A DNA stretch of 64,000 nt from Deltaproteobacteria bacterium (GTDB lineage: Bacteria > Desulfobacterota > Syntrophobacteria > Syntrophobacterales > Syntrophobacteraceae). Every line of letters begins with the position of its first letter. The stretch's first letter is position 1. Shown here one piece after another: positions 33,457 through 42,977 of this stretch. A program made the translations under genes and the position numbers. The stretch spans positions 17,914 through 81,913 of the forward strand of contig JAKAJS010000083.1 in NCBI GenBank assembly GCA_021813685.1, written 5' to 3'. The notes under the pieces were generated by a model. That model was not told where the DNA came from. It saw nothing but the letters and a program-made list of their open reading frames with translations, and searched no databases.

Positions 33457-34157
33457 TACCTTGCTCCTGTCAAAACCTCTTCCAGCAGTTTCCTGCCCGT
33501 TTCCGTAAAAAGAGGCTCTCCCCCCGCCGCGGGTTGGCCGTTCTTCATGGCCTCGGCCGCCTCGGCGATTCGAATCGCGTCGGAGACGCACCGCAAATTG
33601 ACTGAATCCCCCTGTCCGCCCGGGTTTATAAGAATTGACAGAACCTGGCGGGTAACTTCGTCGGGTGCTCCGGCATTGGATAGAATCGTTCGGGCCGAAG
33701 CTTCGTCCTCAGCGGAAAACTCCCCGGGCTTTTCCCCTCCCGACGAGATCCCGGCTATCGCCGAGAGGCTGGCGGCGAGGGTCACGATCGCCGGATCGCC
33801 CCCTTCCGATTTTTGAATCTTCCCGGAGTACTCGACCACCTTGAGCATTCGCCCGATCCGTTTGAAGTTTCGGCCAAGGAATTTTTTCACCTCGGTCGCT
33901 GCGCGGTCCTTCAGCAGGTCACTCCGTTTGGCCAGAAGCTCGGGGGGCATGTCGGCACCGAGGCACTGAGCGGCGAACTTGCAATAAACGGCGCAGCCGA
34001 AGTCCATCTTGGGGTTTAGGACCTTTTCACCGCACTTGCGGCACTTCCTCGAACTCTCGTCTTTAAAGAATTCGATCGGTCCGCCGCATTTGGGGCAGGT
34101 GGTCTCGTAGACCGCATCCGCCCCCCAGTACTGTGTATCCTGACCGGGGCACTTCAT
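33456..34157 (-). CDS. zinc-ribbon protein with a degenerate HD-like domain, Hcp-associated
   Basis: A 233-residue protein. Residues 1-65 form a Cys-rich metal-binding front (MKCPGQDTQYW, TTCPKCGGPIEF, RKCRKCGEKV, FGCAVYCKFAAQCLG). The rest resembles the HD phosphohydrolase domain that follows this front in Hcp-linked homologues, but the key residues appear lost: where homologues have a His-Asp pair in a LHDIG-type motif, this protein reads LAASLSAIAGISS, and the earlier His region reads FKRIGRMLKVVEY. So it may be a non-catalytic binding protein. It lies between hcp and the ferredoxin gene, coupled to the latter. The homologue comparison rests on memory, not a search. Confidence 0.75.
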   Translation of the reverse strand: MKCPGQDTQYWGADAVYETTCPKCGGPIEFFKDESSRKCRKCGEKVLNPKMDFGCAVYCKFAAQCLGADMPPELLAKRSDLLKDRAATEVKKFLGRNFKRIGRMLKVVEYSGKIQKSEGGDPAIVTLAASLSAIAGISSGGEKPGEFSAEDEASARTILSNAGAPDEVTRQVLSILINPGGQGDSVNLRCVSDAIRIAEAAEAMKNGQPAAGGEPLFTETGRKLLEEVLTGAR

Positions 34158-34267
34158 CTCTTCCTCCCCTCGGGAGCGGAGGGCCTCCAGAGCACCCCGC
34201 TCCCGGTGAATCTACTCCTGAAGGCCGAAGGCAGTGCGTCCCCGGCCAGGCAATCACGGCCGCGGCG

Positions 34268-35884
34268 CTAGCCGCCCAGAATCGCCTTCAGATCCTCGTC
34301 CGGGGTGGTAATCGGCTTGATCTCGAAATTCTTTACCAGCACGTCGAGAACTCCGGAACTGACGAAGGCCGGAAGAGAGGGGCCCAGCCGAATGTTCTTG
34401 ATCCCCAGGTGGAGGAGTGTGAGCAAAATCGCCACCGCCTTTTGCTCATACCACGAAAGGATCATGGAAAGCGGAAGATCGTTTACACCGACGTTGAACG
34501 CCCCGGCGAGCGCGACCGCAATCTGGATGGCCGAGTAGGCGTCGTTGCACTGTCCGATGTCGAGCAGGCGCGGGATGCCCCCGATGTTTCCCAGGTCCTT
34601 GTCGAAAAAGCGGAACTTACCGCAGGCAAGAGTCAGGACGATGCAGTCCTCCGGGACCTTTTCGACGAATTCGGTGTAGTAGTTGCGGCCGGGTTTTGCG
34701 CCGTCGCAGCCCGCGACCAGGAAAAAGTGGCGGATTTTCTTCCCCTTTACCGCCTCGATCACCTTGTCGGCAACTCCCAGCACGGCGTTTCTGGCAAAGC
34801 CCGCCGTTACGGTCTTTCCGTTGGAATCTTCCGTAAATCCGGGAAGCGCAAGCGCTTTTTCAATTACGGGCGAAAAGTCGCGGTTTTCCAGGTGGCGTAC
34901 TCCCGGCCAGCCCACGCAGCCGCTCGTGAAAAGGTTGTCGGCATAAACCGGCGCGGGTTTCTGGATGCAGTTGGTGGTCATGAGAATGGCCCCGGGAAAG
35001 TTGGGGAATTCTTTTTGCTGGTTTTGCCAGGCCGTTCCGTAGTGGCCGTAGAAATGGGGGTATTTTTTAAGCCCCGGATAGCCGTGGGTCGGCAGCATCT
35101 CGCCGTGGGTATACACATAGATGCCCTTGCCCTCGCTTTGCTTCAATATCGCGTCGAGGTCTGCGAGATCGTGGCCGGATACGAGGATCGCCTTGCCCTT
35201 CTTGTGGCCAAGGGGAACCGGTGTGGGTACGGGATGGCCGAAGGCGCCGGTGTTGCCCGCATCCAGAAGCTCCATCGCCCGCAGGTTTACCTCGCCGCAT
35301 TTCAGGACGAGCCCGATGAGGGTGTCTGCGGGGAGGTCGCTTTTTTCAAGCGTGGCCAGTCCCTCGTGGAGGAAGGCGTATACCGCATCGTCTTCCTGCC
35401 CCAGAATCCGGGCATGATCGGCGTACGCCGCAACCCCTTTCAAGCCGAAAAGAAGCGTGTGTTTGAGCGAGCGAATATCGGTGTTTTCCCCGGGCGCGGC
35501 CTTTAGTCCTACCCCGGAGGCCTGGGAAAGAAGTCCCTTTATGTCGCCTGCGGGCTGGAATTGCGCGGCCTTCGAGGAGATCTCTCCGACGGTCCGGCCC
35601 TTGAGTTTTTCCCGGAGCGCTACTGCGCGTGGGATCGCTTCCAGAAAATATTTTTCATCGAAGTTGACGTTTGTCAGAGTGGAAAAAAGGGCAGAGCAGG
35701 TAAAAGAGTTCGCTTCTTTATCTATAATACCGGCTTTCCGGGCTTCGACGGCGACAGCCGAGAGTCCCTGGAGAGCATACACCAGAAGGTCCTGCAGGTC
35801 GGAAACCTCGGGCTGCTTTCCGCAAACTCCCATTTTGTCGCATCCCTGCCCCTTGGCCGTTTGTTCGCATTGGTAACAAAACAT
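34268..35884 (-). CDS. hcp: hybrid cluster protein (hydroxylamine reductase / NO-detoxifying)
   Basis: A 538-residue Hcp preceded by AAGGAGG. The N-terminal cluster cysteines are C3, C6, C15 and C21 (MFCYQCEQTAKGQGCDKMGV), and the hybrid-cluster ligands follow in motifs such as VLKCGEVN, TTNCIQKP, FTSGCVGWPGV and IGQCNDAYSAI with EQKAVAILLTLLHLGI near the end. Hcp reduces NO to N2O and hydroxylamine to ammonia and protects anaerobes against nitrosative stress. It is transcribed divergently from a Crp/Fnr-type regulator with a TTGA-N6-TCAA site between them, and is followed by two accessory genes, the zinc-ribbon and ferredoxin genes. Confidence 0.97.
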   Translation of the reverse strand: MFCYQCEQTAKGQGCDKMGVCGKQPEVSDLQDLLVYALQGLSAVAVEARKAGIIDKEANSFTCSALFSTLTNVNFDEKYFLEAIPRAVALREKLKGRTVGEISSKAAQFQPAGDIKGLLSQASGVGLKAAPGENTDIRSLKHTLLFGLKGVAAYADHARILGQEDDAVYAFLHEGLATLEKSDLPADTLIGLVLKCGEVNLRAMELLDAGNTGAFGHPVPTPVPLGHKKGKAILVSGHDLADLDAILKQSEGKGIYVYTHGEMLPTHGYPGLKKYPHFYGHYGTAWQNQQKEFPNFPGAILMTTNCIQKPAPVYADNLFTSGCVGWPGVRHLENRDFSPVIEKALALPGFTEDSNGKTVTAGFARNAVLGVADKVIEAVKGKKIRHFFLVAGCDGAKPGRNYYTEFVEKVPEDCIVLTLACGKFRFFDKDLGNIGGIPRLLDIGQCNDAYSAIQIAVALAGAFNVGVNDLPLSMILSWYEQKAVAILLTLLHLGIKNIRLGPSLPAFVSSGVLDVLVKNFEIKPITTPDEDLKAILGG

Positions 35885-35973
35885 ATTTTTTGCCTCCTTT
35901 TCAGATGAGCATGTTTAAAAGTATTGTAACTCTTGAGTATGATGCAAAATAATACAGGGGCGAAAATTAATCC

Positions 35974-35987
35974 TTGACTTGGATCAA
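35974..35987. promoter_or_regulatory. candidate HcpR/FNR-type operator
   Basis: TTGACTTGGATCAA is a TTGA-N6-TCAA dyad in the 216-base gap between divergent hcp and the Crp/Fnr-family gene. HcpR proteins of Desulfobacterota bind sites of this kind upstream of hcp. A weaker, half-matching TTGAGTATGATGCA lies at 35933-35946. Confidence 0.72.
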
Positions 35988-36100
35988 GAAAGTCGGATTC
36001 CTCGTCGGAAGCTGCAACTGTCGGAAATCGCTAACGAAAGAGCGAACTCTTCGGGGATTTCGCCGAAAAAGAGAGTAAAAAATATTCAACTGGGGGAAAA

Positions 36101-36796
36101 ATGCAGGTACAGACCAGGAACGATGAGATTTCCAACTCCCCGCTTTTCAACGGCTTGTCGGCCGGGCAGGTCCAGCAGTTGGCCGAAATCTGCCTCGATC
36201 AGAGCTATGAAAAGGGCAGGGAGATTTTCTCCGAAGGCCAGACCGCAACGGGGTTCTATCTCGTTACTGCCGGCAAAATCAAAGTGTACAAACTCTCCCT
36301 TGATGGGAAAGAGCAAATCCTGCATATCTTCGGCCGCGGCGAGATAGCCGGGGAGGTCCCCGTTTTTGCGGGGGGAAGTTATCCGGCGAGCGCTCAGGCG
36401 ATCGAAGCCGCGCGTGCCCTGTTTTTCCCGAGAGCCTCCTTCCTGGAGCTTGTGAACAGGGAGCCGACAATCGCGGTGAGCCTTCTGGCCATTTTGTCGC
36501 AGCGCCTGCGCCGGTTCACCCACATGATCGAAGACCTGTCGCTGCGGGAGGTGCCGGGAAGGCTTGCCGCGCACTTGATCTATCTTGGCGGGCTCAGTCG
36601 AAGCGGCCAAACCCTGGAACTCGAAATTACGAAGGCGCAGCTGGCAAGCCTTCTGGGTACTATTCCGGAGACGCTTTCGCGCATTCTTGCCCGAATGGCC
36701 CAGCAGGAAATCATATCTGTGGACGGCCGAAAGATCCGGGTGCTCGACCGGGAGGCATTGGAAGCCCTGGCTGCAGGCGGCAAGGGGCTGGTTTGA
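36101..36796 (+). CDS. hcpR: Crp/Fnr-family regulator, probable HcpR
   Basis: A 231-residue regulator: an N-terminal cyclic-nucleotide-type sensor barrel (residues 15-125, GREIFSEGQTATGFYLVTAG and LHIFGRGEIAGEVPVFAGG), a dimer helix (SLLAILSQRLRRFTHMI) and a C-terminal helix-turn-helix (ITKAQLASLLGTIPETLSRI) whose recognition helix ETLSR is that of HcpR/FNR-like proteins reading TTGA half-sites. It has no FNR-type N-terminal Cys cluster, fitting HcpR, which senses nitrosative stress probably through haem. GGGGGAAAA precedes the ATG. Divergent location from hcp and the operator support the name; direct proof is lacking. Confidence 0.85.
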   Translation: MQVQTRNDEISNSPLFNGLSAGQVQQLAEICLDQSYEKGREIFSEGQTATGFYLVTAGKIKVYKLSLDGKEQILHIFGRGEIAGEVPVFAGGSYPASAQAIEAARALFFPRASFLELVNREPTIAVSLLAILSQRLRRFTHMIEDLSLREVPGRLAAHLIYLGGLSRSGQTLELEITKAQLASLLGTIPETLSRILARMAQQEIISVDGRKIRVLDREALEALAAGGKGLV

Positions 36797-36825
36797 AACC
36801 GACATTGGAGGATAGAGGAAAGCGA

Positions 36826-38073
36826 ATGGTGGACGGAGAAGGGAGAAGACCGCGGAGCGGCGATTCCGCCAGGCGGTCCCACCGCCTGTTTGCGGGTTGG
36901 CTCATCGACGGGACCGGGGCGCCAGCCAAAAAAAACGCGCTGATAGGCGTGGAGGGCGGACTCATTTCCTCCGTGGAATTCCCGAGCCCCGAGGAGTTGT
37001 CGCGTTTGGAGCGAGATGATTCTCTCTTCTATGAATCATACCCGTCCTGCACCATTTTGCCCGGCCTGATCGACTGTCACGTTCATCTGAGCATGTCCGG
37101 AAAGATCGACCGGAACCTGCGGGTGAGGCAGCTCGGGAATGGGTTCGAACAAAGCGGCCCTCTCATTTGGAAACGGCTGGAAAGATGCCTCAGCCTGGGG
37201 ATTATGGCCGTAAGAGACGGGGGCGATGTCGGAGGACACGCCTTGCGGTTTGTCAGGGAAAACGGGTATGGGCAAGTTCGGATAAAATGCGCAGGGAAGG
37301 GGTGGCGTGCGCCCGGAAGATACGGGAAGATCATCGGACGCGCCCCTGTAAACGGTTCGACCCTGGCCGAGAGTATTCAAGCAGATTGCGCTCCGGTGGA
37401 TCATGTAAAGATCTTGAATTCGGGTATCAACAGCCTGGAGGAGTTCGGACGGGAGACCGCGCCCCAGTTTGACCGGGAGGAACTGGAGGCGGCCTTCCGG
37501 GAGGCGAGAAATCGCGGCAGGAAAATCATGGTCCACGCAAACGGCAGGCGCCCGGTGGAGTGTGGTGTCGCGGCCGGGTGTGATTCTATCGAACACGGCT
37601 TCTTCATGGGCGAGGAAAATCTCAAAAGAATGGCCGATCGCCAGATTTTCTGGGTGCCGACGGCGTGCACCATGAAGGCCCTTGGCGCGAGTCTGCCCGC
37701 GGGAAGCACGCAGCGCACGACGGCATCGAGGATGCTCGAAAGCCAACTCGAGCAAATGAGCCGTGCGCGCGAACTGGGGGTGTCTGTCGCTTCCGGAACC
37801 GATGCAGGCTCCTTCGGGGTGCGGCACGGCCTGGCCCTGGTCGAAGAATTGAAACTCCTGACGGCGGCGGGGTTTTCCATCGAAGAGACGCTCCGGTGCG
37901 CAACGTCTTCCGGGGCCGCCCTTCTGGGGCTGGAGAGTGAACTGGGGCGGATCCGCCCCGGAATGGAGGCCAGTTTCCTGGTCGCTCCCGGTCCGCCGGC
38001 CCATCTTCCGGGCTCTTTGTCGAACCCCCATGCGGTCTATCGAAGAGGGGTGAAAATCAGTGGCTTACAATGA
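36826..38073 (+). CDS. amidohydrolase (imidazolonepropionase-like)
   Basis: A 415-residue metal-dependent hydrolase of the amidohydrolase superfamily. It has [17 protein letters not shown], the metal HxH in LIDCHVHLS, the bridging region DHVKILNSG with Lys, [12 protein letters not shown] and the final Asp in [14 protein letters not shown]. This set is typical of the imidazolonepropionase/Xaa-Pro dipeptidase-like branch acting on small amides or peptides; the substrate is unknown. I start at ATG 36826, which follows GAGGAAAG; a TTG at 36793 overlapping hcpR by four bases is an alternative. Its 3' end overlaps the convergent kinase gene by nine bases. Confidence 0.88.
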   Translation: MVDGEGRRPRSGDSARRSHRLFAGWLIDGTGAPAKKNALIGVEGGLISSVEFPSPEELSRLERDDSLFYESYPSCTILPGLIDCHVHLSMSGKIDRNLRVRQLGNGFEQSGPLIWKRLERCLSLGIMAVRDGGDVGGHALRFVRENGYGQVRIKCAGKGWRAPGRYGKIIGRAPVNGSTLAESIQADCAPVDHVKILNSGINSLEEFGRETAPQFDREELEAAFREARNRGRKIMVHANGRRPVECGVAAGCDSIEHGFFMGEENLKRMADRQIFWVPTACTMKALGASLPAGSTQRTTASRMLESQLEQMSRARELGVSVASGTDAGSFGVRHGLALVEELKLLTAAGFSIEETLRCATSSGAALLGLESELGRIRPGMEASFLVAPGPPAHLPGSLSNPHAVYRRGVKISGLQ

Positions 38074-40314
38074 AGAACAGCCATCCGTTCGCGCAGCCGG
38101 GTGCGAAGCCGTTTCCGCCCCGGAACTTTCGCACAGCCAGCGTTCGAGGACTTCGGCCAGCTGCGCCATATTGAAAGGCTTGCTCAGATAATCGTCCATT
38201 CCCGCGGCAAGACATTCCGCCGCGGCACTTTGCATCGCGTCGCCGGTCTGGGCTACGATGGGGATGTGATCGGAGCGGCGCCGGGAGCCCTCGGATTCCT
38301 TCGGTCCCGGTTGGGTCTTTTCCTTTTGCCGGATGATCCGGGTGGTTTCATATCCATCCATTACCGGCATGTGGCAATCCATTAAGATCATGTCATACCG
38401 AGTGCTGGAGAGTGCGTCCAGCACCGCCTGTCCGTCGGCCGCCAGGTCAACCCGGCACCCGAAGCTTTCGAGCATGCCCTGAATCACTTCCTGGCCGACG
38501 GGACTGTCTTCGGCAACGAGTATGCGGCCGTTGAACCGGCTGGTGTTATCGGCTGTGCGATACTCCTCTGCAGGAGGCTGCTGCGCATCTTGCCTGACTC
38601 TGGAAATCCAGGCGTAGAGTTGCGATTGACGAATCGGTTTGGTGAGATAGGCAGAAAAGCCCGCCTGATGTATCCGATCTGTCTCGCAGTAGCCCGTAGG
38701 CTTCATCAGGATCAACCCGGTGTCTGCGATAGACGGATCGGCTTTGATCTCCCCCGCCAGTTCTATACCGTCCATCTCGGGCATCGAGCTGTCGAGCAAA
38801 GCCAGTTCGTAAGGCTCCCCGCGCGCGGCGGCCTCGCGCAGCATCGCCAGGGCCTGTTGGCCGCTCGCAGCCGTCGAGCTGTGGACTCCCCGGGAGCTCA
38901 ACTGCTGTTGCAGGATAGAGCGCATCGAAGCGTTGTCGTCCACAACCAGGGTATAAAGCCCCTCCAGATCCTCCGACGACATCGGCTCGGCCGCCTGTTT
39001 TCCCATGCGCACCGAAAACCGGAAAATGCTGCCCTTCCCCTTTTTGCTCTCCACCTCGATTGTGCCGCCCATCATTTCGCAGAGCTGCTTGGAAATGCTG
39101 AGCCCAAGCCCCGTGCCTCCATATCTGCGTGTGGTGGACCATTCGGCCTGGGAGAACGCGTCAAATATTTCGCTCTGGCGCTCTGCTGCGATTCCTATCC
39201 CGGTATCACGGACCTCGATGCCGAGCAGTACTTCCTGTTCGGTTTCTTCAAGGCTCCTGGCATGTACCATCACTTCCCCATTTTCGGTGAATTTGACGGC
39301 ATTGCCCAGCAGGTTGTGGAGGATCTGGCGCAGCCGGACCGGGTCGCCGCAAAGGGAGACGGGAACATCGGCAGGTATGTGACACGCCAGTTCCAGGCCC
39401 TTTTTCTGCGCATGTTCCGCAAAAAGCTCCGTAACATCTTCCACGCACTGGCGCAGATCGAGATCGATGCGTTCAAGTTTGAGCCTGCCTGCCTCGATTT
39501 TCGAAAAGTCCAGGATATCGTTTATGATTCGTATGAGTGTTTCCGCCGCCTGGAATGCCGTTGTCGCCATCCTGCGCTGCTGACCCGAAAGATCGGTTGT
39601 GAGCAGCAATTCGGTCATGCCCATGACACCGTTCATGGGGGTGCGGATCTCATGGCTCATGTTGGCCAGGAATTGCGACTTGGCCAGATTGGCCGCCTCG
39701 GCCGCCTCCTTCATGGCGGCAAGCTCCCTGTGCTGCTCCGAGAGTTCTTGGTGCGCTGTGTCTTTTACATACTCGTAAGCAAATGAAAAGATTGCTACCA
39801 CGATGAACGATACGCTGAAACAGGCAAGGAAAGGAGTGGAATAAACCGCTACCAGCGGAAAGACTCTCCTCAAAGACAACGAAAGAATGAGCGCGGTGGC
39901 AATGAGATAGATACTGGCTTTCAGTCCTGTTCCACTGCCGAGCAAGAATGTGGAAGCGAGCGGGAAGATAAAGAGCCAGATCGCGTTTTCTATTCCTCCG
40001 GTGACAAAATAGTAGGCGAACAGCATCCCTGCCGCTGTGATGCTCAGTTTGCTCGCTCGATCGACGTTGCCGCCGCGGCGCAAATAGCAGACAACGCCCA
40101 AAAAAATCACAGCGAGGCAAAGATCCATAATAAAGTTGAGGATGCCGTGCAGGTCCCGATGCGAGGCCAGATAGGAGGAACCGAATACAAAGAGAATCGG
40201 GACCCCGACGATGCACATCATGTTCGTCAATATGGCCCTGTAGACAGTCTGGCGCGGGGCGTCCGCGCTCAAATTCGCGGGAATGGCGAACCTGAACAGT
40301 TTCATGATATCCAT
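38065..40314 (-). CDS. hybrid sensor histidine kinase with two receiver domains
   Basis: A 749-residue membrane kinase. Six or so hydrophobic segments fill residues 20-190 with no clear periplasmic sensor domain. HisKA follows ([19 protein letters not shown]), then HATPase ([38 protein letters not shown]). Receiver 1 spans about 445-565 ([11 protein letters not shown], acceptor Asp in [12 protein letters not shown]), receiver 2 about 590-735 ([36 protein letters not shown]). BarA/TorS-type phosphorelays use such proteins with a separate HPt domain, absent here. The frame is open to 40425, but the DNA there is AT-rich and promoter-like, so I use ATG 40314. Input signal unknown. Confidence 0.9.
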   Translation of the reverse strand: MDIMKLFRFAIPANLSADAPRQTVYRAILTNMMCIVGVPILFVFGSSYLASHRDLHGILNFIMDLCLAVIFLGVVCYLRRGGNVDRASKLSITAAGMLFAYYFVTGGIENAIWLFIFPLASTFLLGSGTGLKASIYLIATALILSLSLRRVFPLVAVYSTPFLACFSVSFIVVAIFSFAYEYVKDTAHQELSEQHRELAAMKEAAEAANLAKSQFLANMSHEIRTPMNGVMGMTELLLTTDLSGQQRRMATTAFQAAETLIRIINDILDFSKIEAGRLKLERIDLDLRQCVEDVTELFAEHAQKKGLELACHIPADVPVSLCGDPVRLRQILHNLLGNAVKFTENGEVMVHARSLEETEQEVLLGIEVRDTGIGIAAERQSEIFDAFSQAEWSTTRRYGGTGLGLSISKQLCEMMGGTIEVESKKGKGSIFRFSVRMGKQAAEPMSSEDLEGLYTLVVDDNASMRSILQQQLSSRGVHSSTAASGQQALAMLREAAARGEPYELALLDSSMPEMDGIELAGEIKADPSIADTGLILMKPTGYCETDRIHQAGFSAYLTKPIRQSQLYAWISRVRQDAQQPPAEEYRTADNTSRFNGRILVAEDSPVGQEVIQGMLESFGCRVDLAADGQAVLDALSSTRYDMILMDCHMPVMDGYETTRIIRQKEKTQPGPKESEGSRRRSDHIPIVAQTGDAMQSAAAECLAAGMDDYLSKPFNMAQLAEVLERWLCESSGAETASHPAARTDGCSSL

Positions 40315-40503
40315 AAATAATTTCCGGCCGGCAATTGGAAAATGGATTCCACCGTATATTTTTCCTCGCGAAATTAATCGGAAGTAACGGGAGAAAAGAT
40401 TAGAGAAATTTTGATGAAAAGTCATAAAAATTGAGTTTGTCTACATTTTAGGATATATAGAAACACTCCGGGGCAGGGATAACAGGAACTAGGGGAGGAG
40501 GCA

Positions 40504-41349
40504 ATGCGTCAGGGAATTTTTGCGTCCGAAAACAGCCGGACGGTTCGTCTAAAACGTTCGAAAATCCTGGTGCCGCGAATCGATGAGATCGATAGGCCTA
40601 CGGTAAAGGTCGCCGCGGAGATCGACGAGTTTAAAGGGGCGTTTTCTCTCGTTCACGATAATTACATCAAGAATGGGTATCTGGACACTCCAAAATCTCA
40701 TAGAATGCTTTTCGGCATTCATTCTCTTTTGCCGGGAACAGTCGTTTTTGTAGCCAAATCCAATAAAAAGGTCATCTCTACTATCAGCGAAATCGCCGAT
40801 ACCGAGCTGTTTGGTCTGCCGATGGACGAACTGTATCGCAGGGAACTCGATGAATTGAGGGCCAGGGGGCGTAAAATTGTGGAGCTTTCGGCCTTGGTGA
40901 CTCCTGCGGATTACCGATGGACCAACGTAGTCATGTATATATGCAAGGTAATGTATCAATACTCGATCGATCATGGTGTTAACGACCTCTGCATCGCTGT
41001 CAACCCCAAGCACGTTCGTTTCTATAAACACATACTGTTGTTTGAAGATCTCGGACCGGAGCGCTATTTCCCGAAAGTCAACGCTCCGGCGGTGGCCTTG
41101 CGTGTAAATTTGGATGAGCACTTTGAAAAAACAAAATCCGTTTATGACGGGTGCGATTTCGATTGCAATGTGCATACCTATTTTTATGGACGAATAGGCT
41201 CCAGGGTTCCTGAAGAAAACGGCAAGAGCTACTGGATTCCCGAAAATGTGGAATATTTCCTTTCCCGGGAAAGATCCATCCTCGAAAGGCTGAGCCAGTC
41301 CCAGAGGGAATTTTTCCTCAAAAGCTACCCGGGTCTGACAATACCCTGA
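40504..41349 (+). CDS. FeeM-like long-chain N-acyl amino acid synthase (GNAT fold)
   Basis: A 281-residue protein with a strong GGGGAGGAGG site. It shows the acyl-ACP-dependent N-acyltransferase pattern of the FeeM/autoinducer-synthase-like branch: RPTVKVAAEIDEFKGAFSLV, HDNYIKNGYLD, HSLLPGTVVFVAKSNKKVIS, IVELSALVTPADYRW, then CIAVNPKHVRFYKHILLFED. FeeM enzymes join a long-chain fatty acyl group from ACP to an amino acid such as tyrosine. The next gene, 20 bases on, encodes a flavoenzyme of the family that oxidises 4-substituted phenols, which suggests tyrosine or a related phenol in the product. Product identity is inference. Confidence 0.82.
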   Translation: MRQGIFASENSRTVRLKRSKILVPRIDEIDRPTVKVAAEIDEFKGAFSLVHDNYIKNGYLDTPKSHRMLFGIHSLLPGTVVFVAKSNKKVISTISEIADTELFGLPMDELYRRELDELRARGRKIVELSALVTPADYRWTNVVMYICKVMYQYSIDHGVNDLCIAVNPKHVRFYKHILLFEDLGPERYFPKVNAPAVALRVNLDEHFEKTKSVYDGCDFDCNVHTYFYGRIGSRVPEENGKSYWIPENVEYFLSRERSILERLSQSQREFFLKSYPGLTIP

Positions 41350-41369
41350 TATCTTTAGAAGGGTTGAAA

Positions 41370-42965
41370 ATGGTCGAGCAGGCATTTGGCGAATTCCGAA
41401 AAATAGTAGGCGAAGAGTTCGCTCGGGAAGACGGTCAAAAAACAGAAAAATATCACCGATGCACCATCCCGGTCGAACGGGCGATCGAGGGGGTGTTGTT
41501 GCCGGGAAGTGCGGAAGAAATCCAGCGCATCGTGGCCGTTGCCAACCGGTACGAGATTGCGCTCTATCCAATCAGTACCGGGAAAAACTGGGGATATGGC
41601 TCTGCAAACCCGGTGCGGGATCGCTGCGTCATTCTCGATCTCAGCAGAATGAACCGGATAGTCGAGGTAAACGAAGAACTCGCGTATGCGGTGATCGAGC
41701 CCGGGGTTACCCAACGCTGTCTCTACGAGAAGCTCACCTCCGAAAAAACCGGGCTCATGATGGACCCGACCGGCTCGGGACCTGCCTGCAGTGTGCTGGG
41801 AAACGCCCTGGAGCGCGGCTATGGAATCACCCCCTACGGGGATCATTTCGCTTCGACCTGCGGCATGGAAATCGTTTTGCCAAACGGGGAGATTCTGCGG
41901 ACAGGTTTTGGCCACTTCGGGGCGGCAAAGGCTGCAAATGTGTATAAATACGGCGTTGGGCCCTACCTGGACGGCCTTTTTACCCAGTCCAATTTCGGGA
42001 TCGTGACCAAAATCGGCCTCTGGCTCATGCCCGTGCCGGAACGGTTCGAGGTCTGCTATTTTTCCGGTGAGAAGGAAAGCGATCTGAACCCGCTGATAGA
42101 CGCCGTACGATGGCTGCTCTTACACCGGGTGGTCAAGGGTTCCATAAATCTGGTACACCGAAACCGCGTGCTCACCATGCTCACTCGCTACCCGTGGGAA
42201 GAGATGTCCGGAAAAACCCCGCTCGACGAGGCCGTCTACGGCCGAATGGCGGCTCACAAAAAAGTGGGCGCATGGAACGGGGTGACCGCGCTCTACGGGG
42301 CCAGGGAAGAAGTGGGCGCGGCCAAGAAAATCATAAAGAGAGTGTTGCGGGGCAAGGCGTCCAGGATCAATTTCGTTTCCGAAAAGACGCTTCACCTGGC
42401 CGAACGGTTTCCAAAACTCATCGGGGCCATGACGGGCATGAACATGTCCGAAGTGCTAAAGGCGCTCAGGCCTTCCTTTGCCATCATGAAAGGGCGGCCG
42501 GGGGAGGTTTCCCTTCCCACCCCCTACTGGCGGATGAAAAAGCCGGTTCCGCCTTGCGACATCGACCCCGCAGCGGATAATTGCGGCCTGATATGGCTTG
42601 CGCCCGTCGTGCCCATGACAAAAGAAAACGCCGAGGAATTCATCGGGGTGGTGCGCCCGATTTTCGCCAGACACGGTTTCGAGGACTGTATAACGTTTAC
42701 CGCCGTAAACGAGCGAAGCTTCGACTGCACACTGCCGATCCTCTACGACAAGAACGATCCGGCCGAGACCCGGCGTGCGGCTGAATGCCATGAGGAGCTC
42801 CTGCGGGGGTGCATGGACAAAGGCTACATTCCTTACAGGCTGGGCATCCAGTCCATGGCCGGGCTGGTGGAGGGAGACGACGTTTTCTGGGATGTGATCC
42901 AAAAGTTGAAACAGGCTTTGGATCCCGGAGGAATCATCTCTCCGGGGAGGTATTCGAGGATTTAG
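41370..42965 (+). CDS. VAO/p-cresol methylhydroxylase-type FAD-dependent phenol oxidase
   Basis: A 531-residue flavoprotein. The FAD-binding half (residues 1-230) contains the family hallmark PISTGKNWGYGSANPV, VILDLSRMNRIVEVN, EPGVTQRCLYEKL and DPTGSGPACSVLGNALERGYGITPYGD (in segments). The C-terminal cap follows, ending LDPGGIISPGRY. Relatives oxidise p-cresol, vanillyl alcohol or eugenol at the benzylic carbon. I start at ATG 41370, six bases after AGAAGGG. Placed right after a FeeM-like synthase, it may act on an N-acyl-tyrosine-type product. No cytochrome partner gene, as used by p-cresol methylhydroxylase, is adjacent. Confidence 0.86.
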   Translation: MVEQAFGEFRKIVGEEFAREDGQKTEKYHRCTIPVERAIEGVLLPGSAEEIQRIVAVANRYEIALYPISTGKNWGYGSANPVRDRCVILDLSRMNRIVEVNEELAYAVIEPGVTQRCLYEKLTSEKTGLMMDPTGSGPACSVLGNALERGYGITPYGDHFASTCGMEIVLPNGEILRTGFGHFGAAKAANVYKYGVGPYLDGLFTQSNFGIVTKIGLWLMPVPERFEVCYFSGEKESDLNPLIDAVRWLLLHRVVKGSINLVHRNRVLTMLTRYPWEEMSGKTPLDEAVYGRMAAHKKVGAWNGVTALYGAREEVGAAKKIIKRVLRGKASRINFVSEKTLHLAERFPKLIGAMTGMNMSEVLKALRPSFAIMKGRPGEVSLPTPYWRMKKPVPPCDIDPAADNCGLIWLAPVVPMTKENAEEFIGVVRPIFARHGFEDCITFTAVNERSFDCTLPILYDKNDPAETRRAAECHEELLRGCMDKGYIPYRLGIQSMAGLVEGDDVFWDVIQKLKQALDPGGIISPGRYSRI

Positions 42966-42977
42966 CTCCTGCCCGCT

